Below are positions 43,058 through 52,829 of a stretch of DNA of 64,000 nucleotides, in pieces. Every line of letters begins with the position of its first letter. The first letter of the stretch is position 1. The stretch is from Chryseobacterium luteum (GTDB lineage: Bacteria; Bacteroidota; Bacteroidia; Flavobacteriales; Weeksellaceae): contig NZ_JPRO01000011.1 of assembly GCF_000737785.1 (NCBI RefSeq), positions 25,541 through 89,540 on the forward strand. Direction: 5' to 3'. A program made the position numbers and the translations under genes. The notes beneath the pieces were generated by a model. The model saw only the letters and a list, made by a program, of their open reading frames with translations. It had not been told where the DNA came from and made no database searches.

Positions 43058-45391
43058 ATGCAGCAGATAGAATTTCAGGCAAAAGAGGAAAAATTAAATA
43101 TTAGAAAAACCATTTCCCAATACCTCTATAAATGGCCGTGGTTTATTGCTTCTATTTTGGTTTTTGTAACAGGTGCTTACATTTACCTTAGGTACAGTGT
43201 CCCTCAATATCAGTCAAAAACCACCCTTAAATTTGATAAAAAAACAAGTGATCTTTCCTCCGCTCTGGCGGATCTTGATAACCTCGGGATAGGCCTGGGT
43301 AATGCGGATGAGCTGAAAAGTGAGGCTGCAGTGGTGAACTCAAGACCCATACTCATGCAGGTTGTGAAAAATCTTAATCTCAATGTAGAATATTTCAATG
43401 CAGGAGAAATTAAAGACTGGCAGCTTTTTACCAAGGCTCCTATAACTGCAAAGATATTAACCTATACCAAGGCAAAATTTGTATCCTCTTTCTACACCCT
43501 GACAGAAATAAAAGGTGACCAGTTCATTCTTCACAACGAAAAAAAGGATGTTGCAGGAAAATTTAATATTCCTGTACAGCTGGATTTTGGAACAGTGATA
43601 CTTCAGAGAAATTCTGCGATTACTCCCAAATCAGAGTATAAAATTGTTTTTTCGAATCCCATTGAGAAGGTAAAAAAGCTGGAAAAAACAATACAGGTGA
43701 ACCTGCCGGATGAAAAATCCATGCTGATGGAAATCACCCTGATAGGATCCCTTCCTGAAAAATCAGAGGCGATCCTCAACGAAGTCACCAAACAGTATAA
43801 TCTCGACGGCCAGAGAGATAAAAATTTACAGGCTGTGAATACGCAGGAGTTTATTGATAAAAGACTGGAAGTTATCACGAAGGATCTTTCCGGGGTAGAA
43901 AACGAGAAAGAAGATTTCCAGAACCGTAACCGGATTGTTGATTTGCAGGCACAGGCACAACTGGCACTGCAAAATACAAGCGAAAACACTAAAGCTCTTC
44001 TTCAGCAGCAAACGCAGCTGGATCTTCTAAACTCACTTACAGCAGAAGCTTCAAAAAATAATAACCAGCTTATGCCCTCCAATCTTGGGCTGAATGCTTC
44101 GCTGGAACAGTCTATTTCCCAGTATAATCAACTTCTTATCACCAGAAACAAGACCATGAAGCAGGCAACCAATGAAAACCCTGCTGTCATAGAAATGAAC
44201 AGGGAGATTGCCTCTTTAAAGGATATAATACGCGATAATATAAGCGAGCAGAAAGCAACCGTACAGTCGGGTATTGCCCAATTACAAAATCAGATCACAA
44301 ACAGCAATGGTGTTATAGAAAAAGTTCCCGGACAAACTAAAGTGTACAGAGGAATCGAACGTCAGCAAAATCTTAAAGAGCAGCTCTTTTTATTCCTTTT
44401 GCAAAAAAGGGAAGAGAATGCGATTAATCTATCAGTAGATGTACCGAAAGCGAAAATTGTCAATCCGGCCTTTACAGAAGATATTCCGGTATCACCTAAA
44501 AAAGACATTATTTTTGCAGGAGCTTTTTTCCTCGGATTATTGATCCCTTTTGCAATGTTCTATCTGCTATTCAGTTTAGATGACAAAATTTATTCAAGAG
44601 ATGATATTAAGGAGCGTTCCGGATTGGGAGTGCTGGTGGATATACCGTCCTTAAAAGATGATGAAAACCATTTGGTACAGAAAAATGACTTCTCTGAGCT
44701 GGCAGAGGCGTTCAGAGTTCTTGTTTCCAATCTTAAATTTGTTTTACCCACAAAAGATTCGGCTAAAATAATCATGGTGACTTCTTCCGTAAAAGGAGAG
44801 GGGAAAACCTTGGTCTCCGTTAATCTAGCTCTTACCATAGCGAATAAAAACGGAAGAGCCCTTCTGATCGGTTCGGATATTCGTAATCCCCAGATCCAGC
44901 GGTATGACAGTGAACCTGTAAAAAGAAAAGGTCTTACGGAATTTTTATATGATGAATCGGTGGATGTATCAGAGCTTATCCATACCTCCTATAGCAATCC
45001 TGAATGTGATATTATTTATGCCGGAGCCATTCCTCCCAATCCCCAGGAACTGCTTTCCAATGGAAGATACCAAAAGCTTATTGAGCAGATGTCTTCCCAG
45101 TATGCCTATATTGTTATTGACTCTGCACCGCTTATGCTGGTTTCAGATACGCTGAGTATTGTGGATGTTGCAGATGCAACCTTATATGTAGTGAGATCCG
45201 GAGTTTCAAAAAATATATTGATAGACTTTGCCAACGATCTTGTAAGAGATTCTAAACTGAATAATGTATCCTTTATCGTTAATGATGTGACAAGACGCGC
45301 AGGAGGTTATGGGTATAACTACAGCTATGGCTACGGTTACAGTCAGACCAAGGATAAAAAAAGTTGGTGGAATAAAATTTTTAAATCATAA
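43058..45391 (+). CDS. Wzc-like chain-length regulator and BY-type tyrosine kinase
   Basis: 777 residues. Wzz domain with the first transmembrane helix about 30-48, long periplasmic coiled-coil (about 240-440), GNVR-type segment, second helix near 485-507, and C-terminal bacterial tyrosine kinase. Walker A is SSVKGEGKT (about 575-583), the Walker A' segment reads LLIGSDIRNP with glycine in place of the first aspartate, and Walker B is IVIDSAP. The C-terminal tail is tyrosine/glycine-rich (GGYGYNYSYGYGYSQ), the usual autophosphorylation cluster. It controls polymerisation and export of the polysaccharide with the Wza-like lipoprotein. Confidence 0.92.
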   Translation: MQQIEFQAKEEKLNIRKTISQYLYKWPWFIASILVFVTGAYIYLRYSVPQYQSKTTLKFDKKTSDLSSALADLDNLGIGLGNADELKSEAAVVNSRPILMQVVKNLNLNVEYFNAGEIKDWQLFTKAPITAKILTYTKAKFVSSFYTLTEIKGDQFILHNEKKDVAGKFNIPVQLDFGTVILQRNSAITPKSEYKIVFSNPIEKVKKLEKTIQVNLPDEKSMLMEITLIGSLPEKSEAILNEVTKQYNLDGQRDKNLQAVNTQEFIDKRLEVITKDLSGVENEKEDFQNRNRIVDLQAQAQLALQNTSENTKALLQQQTQLDLLNSLTAEASKNNNQLMPSNLGLNASLEQSISQYNQLLITRNKTMKQATNENPAVIEMNREIASLKDIIRDNISEQKATVQSGIAQLQNQITNSNGVIEKVPGQTKVYRGIERQQNLKEQLFLFLLQKREENAINLSVDVPKAKIVNPAFTEDIPVSPKKDIIFAGAFFLGLLIPFAMFYLLFSLDDKIYSRDDIKERSGLGVLVDIPSLKDDENHLVQKNDFSELAEAFRVLVSNLKFVLPTKDSAKIIMVTSSVKGEGKTLVSVNLALTIANKNGRALLIGSDIRNPQIQRYDSEPVKRKGLTEFLYDESVDVSELIHTSYSNPECDIIYAGAIPPNPQELLSNGRYQKLIEQMSSQYAYIVIDSAPLMLVSDTLSIVDVADATLYVVRSGVSKNILIDFANDLVRDSKLNNVSFIVNDVTRRAGGYGYNYSYGYGYSQTKDKKSWWNKIFKS

Positions 45392-45393
45392 AA

Positions 45394-46362
45394 ATGCATA
45401 AAATTTTAATTACAGGCGGAGCAGGTTTTATTGGCTCTAACTTAACGGAGTATTTTTTAAATAAAGGCTATAATGTGGTCTGCCTGGATAATTTTGCAAC
45501 AGGACACCGTCATAATATCGCACCTTTCCTTGAAAATCCAAACTATACACTCATTGAAGGGGATATACGTGATCCGGAAGTCTGTCAGAAAGCTGTAGAA
45601 AATGTAGATTACATATTGCACCAGGCGGCATTAGGGTCCGTTCCGAGGTCAATTAAAGATCCTGTTACAAGTAACGATGTTAACGTTTCTGGTTTTCTGA
45701 ATATGCTGGTTGCCGCCCGTGATGCAAAAGTAAAACGTTTTGTATACGCAGCTTCATCATCTACATATGGTGACTCTGCATCACTGCCTAAAGTAGAGGA
45801 CGTGATCGGGAAGCCGCTATCGCCATATGCCATTACCAAATATGTAAATGAACTGTATGCTGATGTCTTTGGAAAAACTTACGGAATGCAGTGCATTGGT
45901 TTAAGGTATTTCAATGTATTTGGACGCAGACAGGATCCTAACGGGGCTTATGCTGCTGTGATTCCTTTATTTGTAAAGCAGTTAATCAGCCACGAATCTC
46001 CTACCATTAATGGGACTGGAGATTATTCTCGTGATTTCACATACATAGATAATGTCATTCAGATGAATGAACGGGCTATGCTTACGGATAACCCTGAAGC
46101 GGTGAATACCGTTTACAATACAGCAGTAGGTGACCGTACTACATTGAATGATCTGATCGGATACCTTAAAAAATATTTAAGCGAATTCGATGGGGAAATT
46201 GCTGATGTGAATGTTGTATACGGTCCGAACCGTATCGGTGATATCCCGCACTCACTGGCATCCGTGGAAAAAGCAGAAAAATTATTAGGATACAAACCTA
46301 CCCATACCATAGAAAAAGGCTTGAAAGAAGCTATCAGCTGGTATTGGGAAAATTTAAAATAA
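45394..46362 (+). CDS. UDP-N-acetylglucosamine 4-epimerase, WbpP/TviC-like (SDR family)
   Basis: 322 residues. NAD-binding TGGAGFIGSN at the N-terminus, LDNFATGHRHN (a feature of the WbpP/TviC subgroup), catalytic serine region ASSSTYG (about 123-129) and YAITK (Y near 147, K near 151). Product: UDP-GalNAc from UDP-GlcNAc. It is encoded 21 bases before a WbpO/TviB-like dehydrogenase, so the pair would make UDP-GalNAcA, as in Pseudomonas O6 antigen and Salmonella Vi antigen synthesis. Substrate preference is inferred from the subgroup and pairing. Confidence 0.87.
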   Translation: MHKILITGGAGFIGSNLTEYFLNKGYNVVCLDNFATGHRHNIAPFLENPNYTLIEGDIRDPEVCQKAVENVDYILHQAALGSVPRSIKDPVTSNDVNVSGFLNMLVAARDAKVKRFVYAASSSTYGDSASLPKVEDVIGKPLSPYAITKYVNELYADVFGKTYGMQCIGLRYFNVFGRRQDPNGAYAAVIPLFVKQLISHESPTINGTGDYSRDFTYIDNVIQMNERAMLTDNPEAVNTVYNTAVGDRTTLNDLIGYLKKYLSEFDGEIADVNVVYGPNRIGDIPHSLASVEKAEKLLGYKPTHTIEKGLKEAISWYWENLK

Positions 46363-46383
46363 ACAAGTTTAAATCGAGTTTTT

Positions 46384-47676
46384 GTGGAAAAACAATATAA
46401 AATTGCCGTTATCGGATTAGGATACGTAGGTCTGCCTTTAGCACGATTATTTGCAACGCAGTATCCGGTTGTAGGTTTTGATATCAATCAGAAAAGAATT
46501 GAAGAATTAAATACGGGATCAGACAGTACTCTGGAAGTAGAGGACGAAGTGTTGAAAGCCGTATTAAAGCAGGAAAATCCTTTTTATCAAACCAGTGAAA
46601 ATGGATTGTACTGTTCTGATGATATGAAGGATATCCGGGATGCGAATATCTATATTATTACGGTTCCTACACCGGTTGATAAGCATAACCGTCCCGATCT
46701 GACACCATTGTATAAATCTTCGGAAACGGTAGGTAAAGTATTGTCGGAAGGAGATATTGTGATTTACGAATCCACTGTATATCCGGGAGCTACCGAAGAG
46801 GAATGTATTCCTGTTCTGGAAAAGGTTTCTGGAATGAAGTTCAATCAGGACTTCTTTGCAGGTTATTCTCCTGAGCGTATTAATCCGGGCGACAAAGAAC
46901 ATACGGTAGAGAAGATCTTAAAGGTTACTTCAGGTTCTACACCGGAAATCGGAGAAGTGGTGAATGCTTTATATAAATCTGTGATTGTGGCGGGAACCCA
47001 CCTGGCTCCGACTATCAAGATCGCGGAAGCGGCCAAAGTTATTGAAAATTCCCAGAGGGATATTAATATCGCTTTTGTGAATGAGCTGGCAAAAATTTTC
47101 AACCTTCTGGAAATTGATACCCACGCCGTATTGGAAGCTGCAGGAACAAAATGGAACTTTTTGCCTTTCAAACCCGGACTGGTAGGCGGGCACTGTATCG
47201 GAGTTGATCCTTATTACCTGGCACAGAAAGCACAGGAAAACGGGTATCACCCGGAAATTATATTAGCCGGACGCCGTCTGAACGATTCTATGGGGCAGTA
47301 TGTGGCTTCCCAGCTGGTGAAAACCATGATTAAAAAGAAAATTACTATAAATGGAGCCAAAGTTTTAAACTTAGGGATAACATTTAAAGAGAACTGTCCG
47401 GATGTACGTAATACCAAAGCGGTAGATGTAATTCGCGGACTGGAGGACTATTCTTTGCACGTAACTACTTTTGATCCCTGGGCAAAACCTGAAGAAGTAA
47501 AACATGAGTATGATCTGAATGTCCTTAATGAAATTCCGGATGAAAAGTTTGATGCGATTATTCTGACTGTTGCCCATAAGGAATTTTTGGGTATAGATCT
47601 GAATCATTATCTGAAGGAGGAGGGGATTATTTATGATGTAAAGGGAGTTTTGGAAGAATGTGATTCCAGATTATAA
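46384..47676 (+). CDS. Nucleotide-sugar 6-dehydrogenase, WbpO/TviB-like
   Basis: 430 residues, GTG start (46384). NAD-binding [25 protein letters not shown] and DSTLEV (characteristic of the TviB/WbpO branch), central domain with [13 protein letters not shown], catalytic cysteine in [12 protein letters not shown], and C-terminal UDP-binding domain with [15 protein letters not shown]. It oxidises UDP-GlcNAc or UDP-GalNAc to the uronic acid; the TviB/WbpO type acts on N-acetylhexosamines. Adjacent to the WbpP-like epimerase and, downstream, a WecB-like epimerase. A WecC-like role (UDP-ManNAc) is a less likely alternative. Confidence 0.88.
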   Translation: MEKQYKIAVIGLGYVGLPLARLFATQYPVVGFDINQKRIEELNTGSDSTLEVEDEVLKAVLKQENPFYQTSENGLYCSDDMKDIRDANIYIITVPTPVDKHNRPDLTPLYKSSETVGKVLSEGDIVIYESTVYPGATEEECIPVLEKVSGMKFNQDFFAGYSPERINPGDKEHTVEKILKVTSGSTPEIGEVVNALYKSVIVAGTHLAPTIKIAEAAKVIENSQRDINIAFVNELAKIFNLLEIDTHAVLEAAGTKWNFLPFKPGLVGGHCIGVDPYYLAQKAQENGYHPEIILAGRRLNDSMGQYVASQLVKTMIKKKITINGAKVLNLGITFKENCPDVRNTKAVDVIRGLEDYSLHVTTFDPWAKPEEVKHEYDLNVLNEIPDEKFDAIILTVAHKEFLGIDLNHYLKEEGIIYDVKGVLEECDSRL

Positions 47677-47696
47677 ATGTTTGTTTGCTTAAAATT

Positions 47697-48815
47697 ATGA
47701 AGAAAAGACATCTAATTGTTTTTGGAACTAGGCCGGAAGCTATAAAAATGGCTCCTCTAGTGAAGGAGTTTCAAAAAGAAGAATCATTCGAGACTAAAGT
47801 TTGTGTTACAGCTCAGCATAGAGAGATGTTAGATCAGGTTTTAAGCTTTTTTGACATCACACCGGATTACGATTTAAATTTAATGAAGCCTGATCAGAAT
47901 TTATATTCTTTAACGGCTGATATTATTACGGGTATGAAACCTGTTTTAGAAGATTTTAATCCTGATTATATTTATGTACACGGGGATACAACTACCACAA
48001 TGGCAGCCAGTATTGCCGGTTTTTATTCCGGGTCTAAAGTATGTCATGTAGAAGCCGGATTGAGAACACATAATAAGAGATCTCCGTTTCCGGAAGAAAT
48101 CAATCGGCAGATTGCCGGACGTATTGCTGATTATCATTTTGCTCCGACAGAACAGTCAAAGCATAATTTATTGGCAGAGAATACAAGAGAAGAAAATATA
48201 CTGGTGACAGGAAATACGGTAATAGATGCGTTATTATATAGCTCCGACAAAGTTAAAAATATAGAGAATAAAGAAATAAATGCACTTAAAGCCCGTATCG
48301 ATCCATCCAAAAAAATTATACTTGTTACGGGGCACCGGAGAGAGAATCACGGGCAGGGATTTATTAATATTTGTGAAGCCCTGAAAGAAATTGCTTCTGC
48401 AAATCCGGATGTTCAGATTATTTATCCGGTACATCTAAACCCTAATGTAAAAGAACCCGTATACGAAATTCTATCTAAAGTTGATAATATAGTATTGATA
48501 GAACCATTAGCATATCCTGCTTTTGTATGGTTAATGAATCAGTCTTATATGATCATTACAGATTCCGGAGGTGTACAGGAAGAAGCTCCAAGTTTAGGAA
48601 AACCTGTATTGGTAATGCGGGATACTACGGAAAGACCGGAAGCAGTTGATGCAGGTACAGTTATCCTGGTAGGTACGAATAAAGATAAGATTGTTTTGGA
48701 GGCACAAAGTTTATTAAAAGATACGGAACGATATAAGTTAATGAGCGGATTGCATAATCCTTATGGCGATGGAACAGCCTGTGAGCGCATTGTAAATTTT
48801 ATAAAAAATAATTAA
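47697..48815 (+). CDS. wecB: UDP-N-acetylglucosamine 2-epimerase (non-hydrolysing)
   Basis: 372 residues from ATG 47697; a TTG 12 bases earlier is less likely. GT-B fold with [13 protein letters not shown] at the N-terminus, [10 protein letters not shown] (about 117-126), [15 protein letters not shown] (about 205-211), and the C-terminal [20 protein letters not shown]. It interconverts UDP-GlcNAc and UDP-ManNAc. Its stop is immediately followed by the flippase start. Since no separate WecC is visible, UDP-ManNAc may be used directly, or oxidised by the preceding dehydrogenase. Confidence 0.93.
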   Translation: MKKRHLIVFGTRPEAIKMAPLVKEFQKEESFETKVCVTAQHREMLDQVLSFFDITPDYDLNLMKPDQNLYSLTADIITGMKPVLEDFNPDYIYVHGDTTTTMAASIAGFYSGSKVCHVEAGLRTHNKRSPFPEEINRQIAGRIADYHFAPTEQSKHNLLAENTREENILVTGNTVIDALLYSSDKVKNIENKEINALKARIDPSKKIILVTGHRRENHGQGFINICEALKEIASANPDVQIIYPVHLNPNVKEPVYEILSKVDNIVLIEPLAYPAFVWLMNQSYMIITDSGGVQEEAPSLGKPVLVMRDTTERPEAVDAGTVILVGTNKDKIVLEAQSLLKDTERYKLMSGLHNPYGDGTACERIVNFIKNN

Positions 48816-50126
48816 ATGAATATATCTTCTCTGCTTAAAAAGAAGATGTTTAAGGAAACTTTAACTTATTCCGTAGGAAGTTTTGGGTCAAAGATTCTTT
48901 CATTTTTATTAGTCCCTTTTTACACCTACTTTCTCACTAAAAAAGAATTGGGGGAATACGATTTATTGTTAACAACAATAAGTCTTTTTGCACCGTTGGT
49001 TTCATTACAAATTTCAGATGCAGCTTATAGATGGCTGATTGATAAAGAATATATCAATGAGGAAGATAAAGCAAAAGTTATTACCAATTCTATAATAACA
49101 TTGTTTATAGGGTATTTTGTTTTTTCAGTTGGTTTTTATATTTACATTTTTTTTAATGATTTTCAGTATCACACTTACTTTATAATCTTGATTTTTCTGA
49201 ATTGTTTGTTGCCTTTACTGCAAAATATTCTCAGAGGTCAGGGAAATACAAGACAGTTTGCTATAAACGGAATTGTAACTACTTTTTTGATGGTAGTTTT
49301 TAATATTATTTTCATTTACCTGTTAAAATTAAATGTAGAAGGTGTTTTCCTTGCCAATATTGTAGCTTATGGCATTGCATGTTGCATGATTTTGTATAAA
49401 GTAAACATAGTTCAGTATTTCAGGCTGAAATATTGGGATCTTACACTTATCAGGTCAATGGCATCCTATTCTTTACCTCTCATTCCAAATTTAATGAGCT
49501 GGTGGGCAATATCCTCGGCAAGTAAATTTATCATATTGCATTATATGGGTGCGGAAGGAAACGGATTATATGCTGTAGCCAGCCGTTTTCCTGCATTGCT
49601 TTTAGTGATAAATTCTGTTTTATTACTTCCGTTACAGGACAGGATTTTAAAAGAAGAGAATAATACTACTTTTAATAGATTATTAAATAAGTTCATCCTA
49701 TTTGAAATGATCCTGGCTTTTATCCTGGGAATACTGTCCCCTCTGATGACGGAAATATTGGTGTCCAAAGAGTATTTTGAAACCTGGCAATACATGCCTT
49801 ATTTATATCTTGGAGTTGGATTTAATGCCATTGCAGGATTTTTAGGTTTAAAATATCAGAAAGAAAAAAATACATTAAAAATCACATTGACTACATTGCT
49901 TGGTGCTGTTGTATCAATAGTGTTAAGTGTTGTTTTAATACAATATATAGGGCTGCAGGGAATTTCCATTTCTTTTCTAATAGGATTTCTGGTGGTTTTA
50001 CTAGTACGGTATATTGATATATATAAAAAAGACGCTTTTAATTTTAAATTTTTTATCATCATATTATTACCTGTGGTTTCTTATCTAAGTATTTTAATAA
50101 TAAAAAAAGCTATCTCATGTTTTTAA
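48816..50126 (+). CDS. Wzx-type polysaccharide flippase
   Basis: 436 residues and about 12-14 hydrophobic segments, in the MATE-like MOP superfamily. N-terminal FKETLTYSVGSFGSKILSFLLVPFYTYFL (given in part) is typical of Wzx and O-antigen translocases, and paired helices follow up to IIILLPVVSYLSILII. It moves undecaprenyl-linked repeat units across the inner membrane. It marks the start of a visibly AT-richer block with variable genes. It overlaps the next gene by 10 bases. Confidence 0.88.
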   Translation: MNISSLLKKKMFKETLTYSVGSFGSKILSFLLVPFYTYFLTKKELGEYDLLLTTISLFAPLVSLQISDAAYRWLIDKEYINEEDKAKVITNSIITLFIGYFVFSVGFYIYIFFNDFQYHTYFIILIFLNCLLPLLQNILRGQGNTRQFAINGIVTTFLMVVFNIIFIYLLKLNVEGVFLANIVAYGIACCMILYKVNIVQYFRLKYWDLTLIRSMASYSLPLIPNLMSWWAISSASKFIILHYMGAEGNGLYAVASRFPALLLVINSVLLLPLQDRILKEENNTTFNRLLNKFILFEMILAFILGILSPLMTEILVSKEYFETWQYMPYLYLGVGFNAIAGFLGLKYQKEKNTLKITLTTLLGAVVSIVLSVVLIQYIGLQGISISFLIGFLVVLLVRYIDIYKKDAFNFKFFIIILLPVVSYLSILIIKKAISCF

Positions 50127-50668
50127 TTGGAAGATTAAATAGATTTATTGATCAGATTAAGTTTAATAAAACCAAAAAAAGATTAAAACATTTTGGTGAG
50201 CTAAATGATATAAACCCCAATATAAAGTTATTATTTCCTGATAGAATTTCTATTGGCTCATATGTCTATATTGGTCCCAATGCCGATATAAACGGACTTG
50301 GAGAAGTTGAAATAAACAACGGGGTAATTATTGGACCTAATTTAATCATTCATTCCGCAAATCATAAATTCAGAGATTCTAAATTTATTCCATATGATGA
50401 AACTTTTGAATTTAAAAAAGTGAAAATTGAAGAAAATGTATGGATTGGGGGGAATGTAATTATCACACCTGGTAGCCAGATCGGAGAAGGATGTATTATT
50501 GGTGCCGGATGTGTTGTTTCTGGAAAGATACCGGCACTCTCAGTTGTAGTGGGAAATCCTTGTAAAATAATTAAATCAAGAGATGCTGAACATTATTACA
50601 GATTAAAATCTGAAGATGCAATCTATCTGAAAAATAAATTATTAAAAAATATTAAACCGAAAATATAA
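50117..50668 (+). CDS. Acyltransferase with left-handed beta-helix (hexapeptide repeat)
   Basis: 183 residues. Hexapeptide repeats from about residue 50 (SIGSYVYIGPNADI, GVIIGPNLIIHSANH) with the catalytic histidine in HSANHKF, then IEENVWIGGNVIITPGSQIGEGC and a C-terminal VVVGNPCKII. It belongs to the CatB/LacA-like O-acetyltransferase group. It probably acetylates a sugar of the repeat unit. Overlaps the flippase gene by 10 bases and the pyruvyltransferase gene by 1 base. Confidence 0.87.
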   Translation: MFLIGRLNRFIDQIKFNKTKKRLKHFGELNDINPNIKLLFPDRISIGSYVYIGPNADINGLGEVEINNGVIIGPNLIIHSANHKFRDSKFIPYDETFEFKKVKIEENVWIGGNVIITPGSQIGEGCIIGAGCVVSGKIPALSVVVGNPCKIIKSRDAEHYYRLKSEDAIYLKNKLLKNIKPKI

Positions 50669-51747
50669 TGCATATATCAATAAAAGGAGCATATGGTGAT
50701 AGTAATTTTGGTGATGATTTATTAATGATCGTATTTGAAGATTTCATTAATGCCAACATCAAAAATAAATCACTCAATTTTATAGGGTCTGAAAGCAGTT
50801 ATGTTTCTAGATTTTTAAAGGATTCTTCCTATAATAATCAGCAGAAAGATGATGTATTGATTTATGGCGGTGGAACTCAGTTTTTTTCTTTTATAGAAAA
50901 GTCTACATTTAGGACTAAACTAAAAAATAATATTTCTAGTAATCCTGTTAAAATATTAAAAAAAGTATTTCATAAGATTAGTCCTGATAATGAAGCTGTA
51001 ATTAGCAGCGAAAAAGCTTTCCTGGGTTTTGGATTAGGTCCGTTCAATAATAATATCCAGGCTATGGAATTTGCAAAGAACCAGTTAAAAGACTCCCTTT
51101 TTATAGGGGTAAGAGATGAAGTTTCTTATGGGTATTGTAACGATTGGAATATCAAATCATTTTTAGGTGCAGATGTTGTGTTCTCATCCTATTTTTACAA
51201 ACATATTAATCCTGTTTCCAGGATTGATGCAGAAAATAAAATAGGAATTATTGTAAGAGACTGGGACTGGAAAAACAGCGCAGTAGATTATCAGGATCAG
51301 CTTGTGAGTTTTGTAAACTCTAATCCACATCTTGATGTCACGTTTATTGTATTTGCAAAAGATAAAGATCCGAAGTGGATGAAAAGGATAAAAAACTATA
51401 AAAGCATAGTCTGGCATCCCGAAACAATGGAGATCAATGATTTCATAAAAACTTTAAACACATTCTCTACATTTATTACAGCACGCTACCATGGGGCAAT
51501 TATTGCCGGCTTATTAGGGAAAAAAGTAATCTGTGTTGAGATAGAGCCTAAATTAAGAATACTTACAGAGCAGATTCCATCATTTGCTTTATGGGGTGAT
51601 AATTTTGATATTCAAAAGCTGGATGATTTAGTAAAATCAGATCTGCAAAATGATCATCAGAAGTATATAACCAGCCTCAGGTTGAAAGCAGACGATATGT
51701 TAAGCGAGTTTATAAAAATATTTAATAACAAATTTTATGGAGAATAA
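50668..51747 (+). CDS. Polysaccharide pyruvyl transferase family protein
   Basis: 359 residues. The N-terminal KGAYGDSNFGDDLLM is the family's GxxNxGD-type motif. Mid-protein there is DVLIYGGGTQFFSF and FLGFGLGPF, and in the C-terminal half TARYHGAIIAGLLGKKVICVE, matching the conserved xxRYHG region (given in part). GT-B-like fold. It transfers pyruvate from PEP to a sugar hydroxyl as a ketal, adding negative charge to the polymer. Overlaps the following glycosyltransferase gene by 11 bases. Confidence 0.85.
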   Translation: MHISIKGAYGDSNFGDDLLMIVFEDFINANIKNKSLNFIGSESSYVSRFLKDSSYNNQQKDDVLIYGGGTQFFSFIEKSTFRTKLKNNISSNPVKILKKVFHKISPDNEAVISSEKAFLGFGLGPFNNNIQAMEFAKNQLKDSLFIGVRDEVSYGYCNDWNIKSFLGADVVFSSYFYKHINPVSRIDAENKIGIIVRDWDWKNSAVDYQDQLVSFVNSNPHLDVTFIVFAKDKDPKWMKRIKNYKSIVWHPETMEINDFIKTLNTFSTFITARYHGAIIAGLLGKKVICVEIEPKLRILTEQIPSFALWGDNFDIQKLDDLVKSDLQNDHQKYITSLRLKADDMLSEFIKIFNNKFYGE

Positions 51748-52819
51748 AGAAATTGTAATTGTTCATAAAACGAGTGTATCGGATTATCCTCCTTTACTGG
51801 CTTTTATAAGGTACCTGAATAAAAATAATTATAAGATACATCTTATTTTAGGCTTTGAAAAAGGAAACTTAATAGAGGAATTGAATAGTCTTTGCTATAA
51901 AGTTCACCTGACGGATATAAAGCCGTCTTCCAACAAGTTTTTATATTGGTTAACAATTAGAAATACCTTTTGGAAAATTATCAATAAAAATCAGTATCAG
52001 GAGAAATTAATCTGGATTCCTTCAGCAGATACTACCTTGGCTTTAGGTAAAAAATTGCTGTCATTAAATTATGTACTTAATTTATATGAATTGTTTGATT
52101 ATGCTCCAAGGTATCTGAAAGGGCTTGAAAAATATGCAAAAAATGCGAAGCTGGTAATTTGTTCAAATTTAGATAGAGCAAATATACTTCGGGTTTGGTG
52201 GAAGCTGCCTACAACTCCCGAAGTTATTTTGAATAAACCCTATTCGGATATATCCGAAAGAAATCTACCTTTAACGGATGAATTGCTGAAGCTACTGGAA
52301 CCGGTAAAAGATAAAAAGAAAATTATTTACCAGGGGGTTCTCTTTCCGGAAAGAGAATTAGATGGAATTTGTCGCTGCATTAATCAGTCAGAAGATTTTG
52401 CACTGATAATAATGGGAAAAGAAACAGAATATTTAAAAAAATTAAAAATAATCTGTCCTTCCATAATCCATATTCCGTTTGTTGCGCCTCCTTATCATTT
52501 GCATGTAACCAGCCATGCCGATATTGGGATATTAACCTATGATCATTCTTCTTTAAATAATATTTTTTGTGCACCAAACAAAGTATGGGAGTTCTCCAAT
52601 TTTGGTATACCCATGATAGGAAATGATATTCCGGGGCTTATTAATACCATTGATGCAAATCGAATGGGGGAGTGTATTGATTTTAATAGAGAAGACCGGG
52701 TGTCTAAAACACTACATAGTATTTTAGAAAATTATACAGAATATTCCCGGAATGCTAAATTGTTTTACAGCAGTTATAATTATGATCATGAACTTGATCA
52801 GATTATGCAGAAATTGTAG
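51737..52819 (+). CDS. Glycosyltransferase, GT-B fold (GT4-like)
   Basis: 360 residues. An N-terminal domain (IVIVHKTSVSDYPPLLAFIRYL) is followed by a C-terminal domain with KKIIYQGVLFPERELDGI, HADIGILTYDHSS and NNIFCAPNKVWEFSNFGIPMI, the donor-binding E-x7-G region typical of GT4-like enzymes. No signal peptide; cytoplasmic, acting at the membrane. It adds one sugar to the lipid-linked repeat unit; donor and linkage unknown. Ends 10 bases before the polymerase start. Confidence 0.82.
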   Translation: MENKEIVIVHKTSVSDYPPLLAFIRYLNKNNYKIHLILGFEKGNLIEELNSLCYKVHLTDIKPSSNKFLYWLTIRNTFWKIINKNQYQEKLIWIPSADTTLALGKKLLSLNYVLNLYELFDYAPRYLKGLEKYAKNAKLVICSNLDRANILRVWWKLPTTPEVILNKPYSDISERNLPLTDELLKLLEPVKDKKKIIYQGVLFPERELDGICRCINQSEDFALIIMGKETEYLKKLKIICPSIIHIPFVAPPYHLHVTSHADIGILTYDHSSLNNIFCAPNKVWEFSNFGIPMIGNDIPGLINTIDANRMGECIDFNREDRVSKTLHSILENYTEYSRNAKLFYSSYNYDHELDQIMQKL

Positions 52820-52829
52820 GAATATAGAA

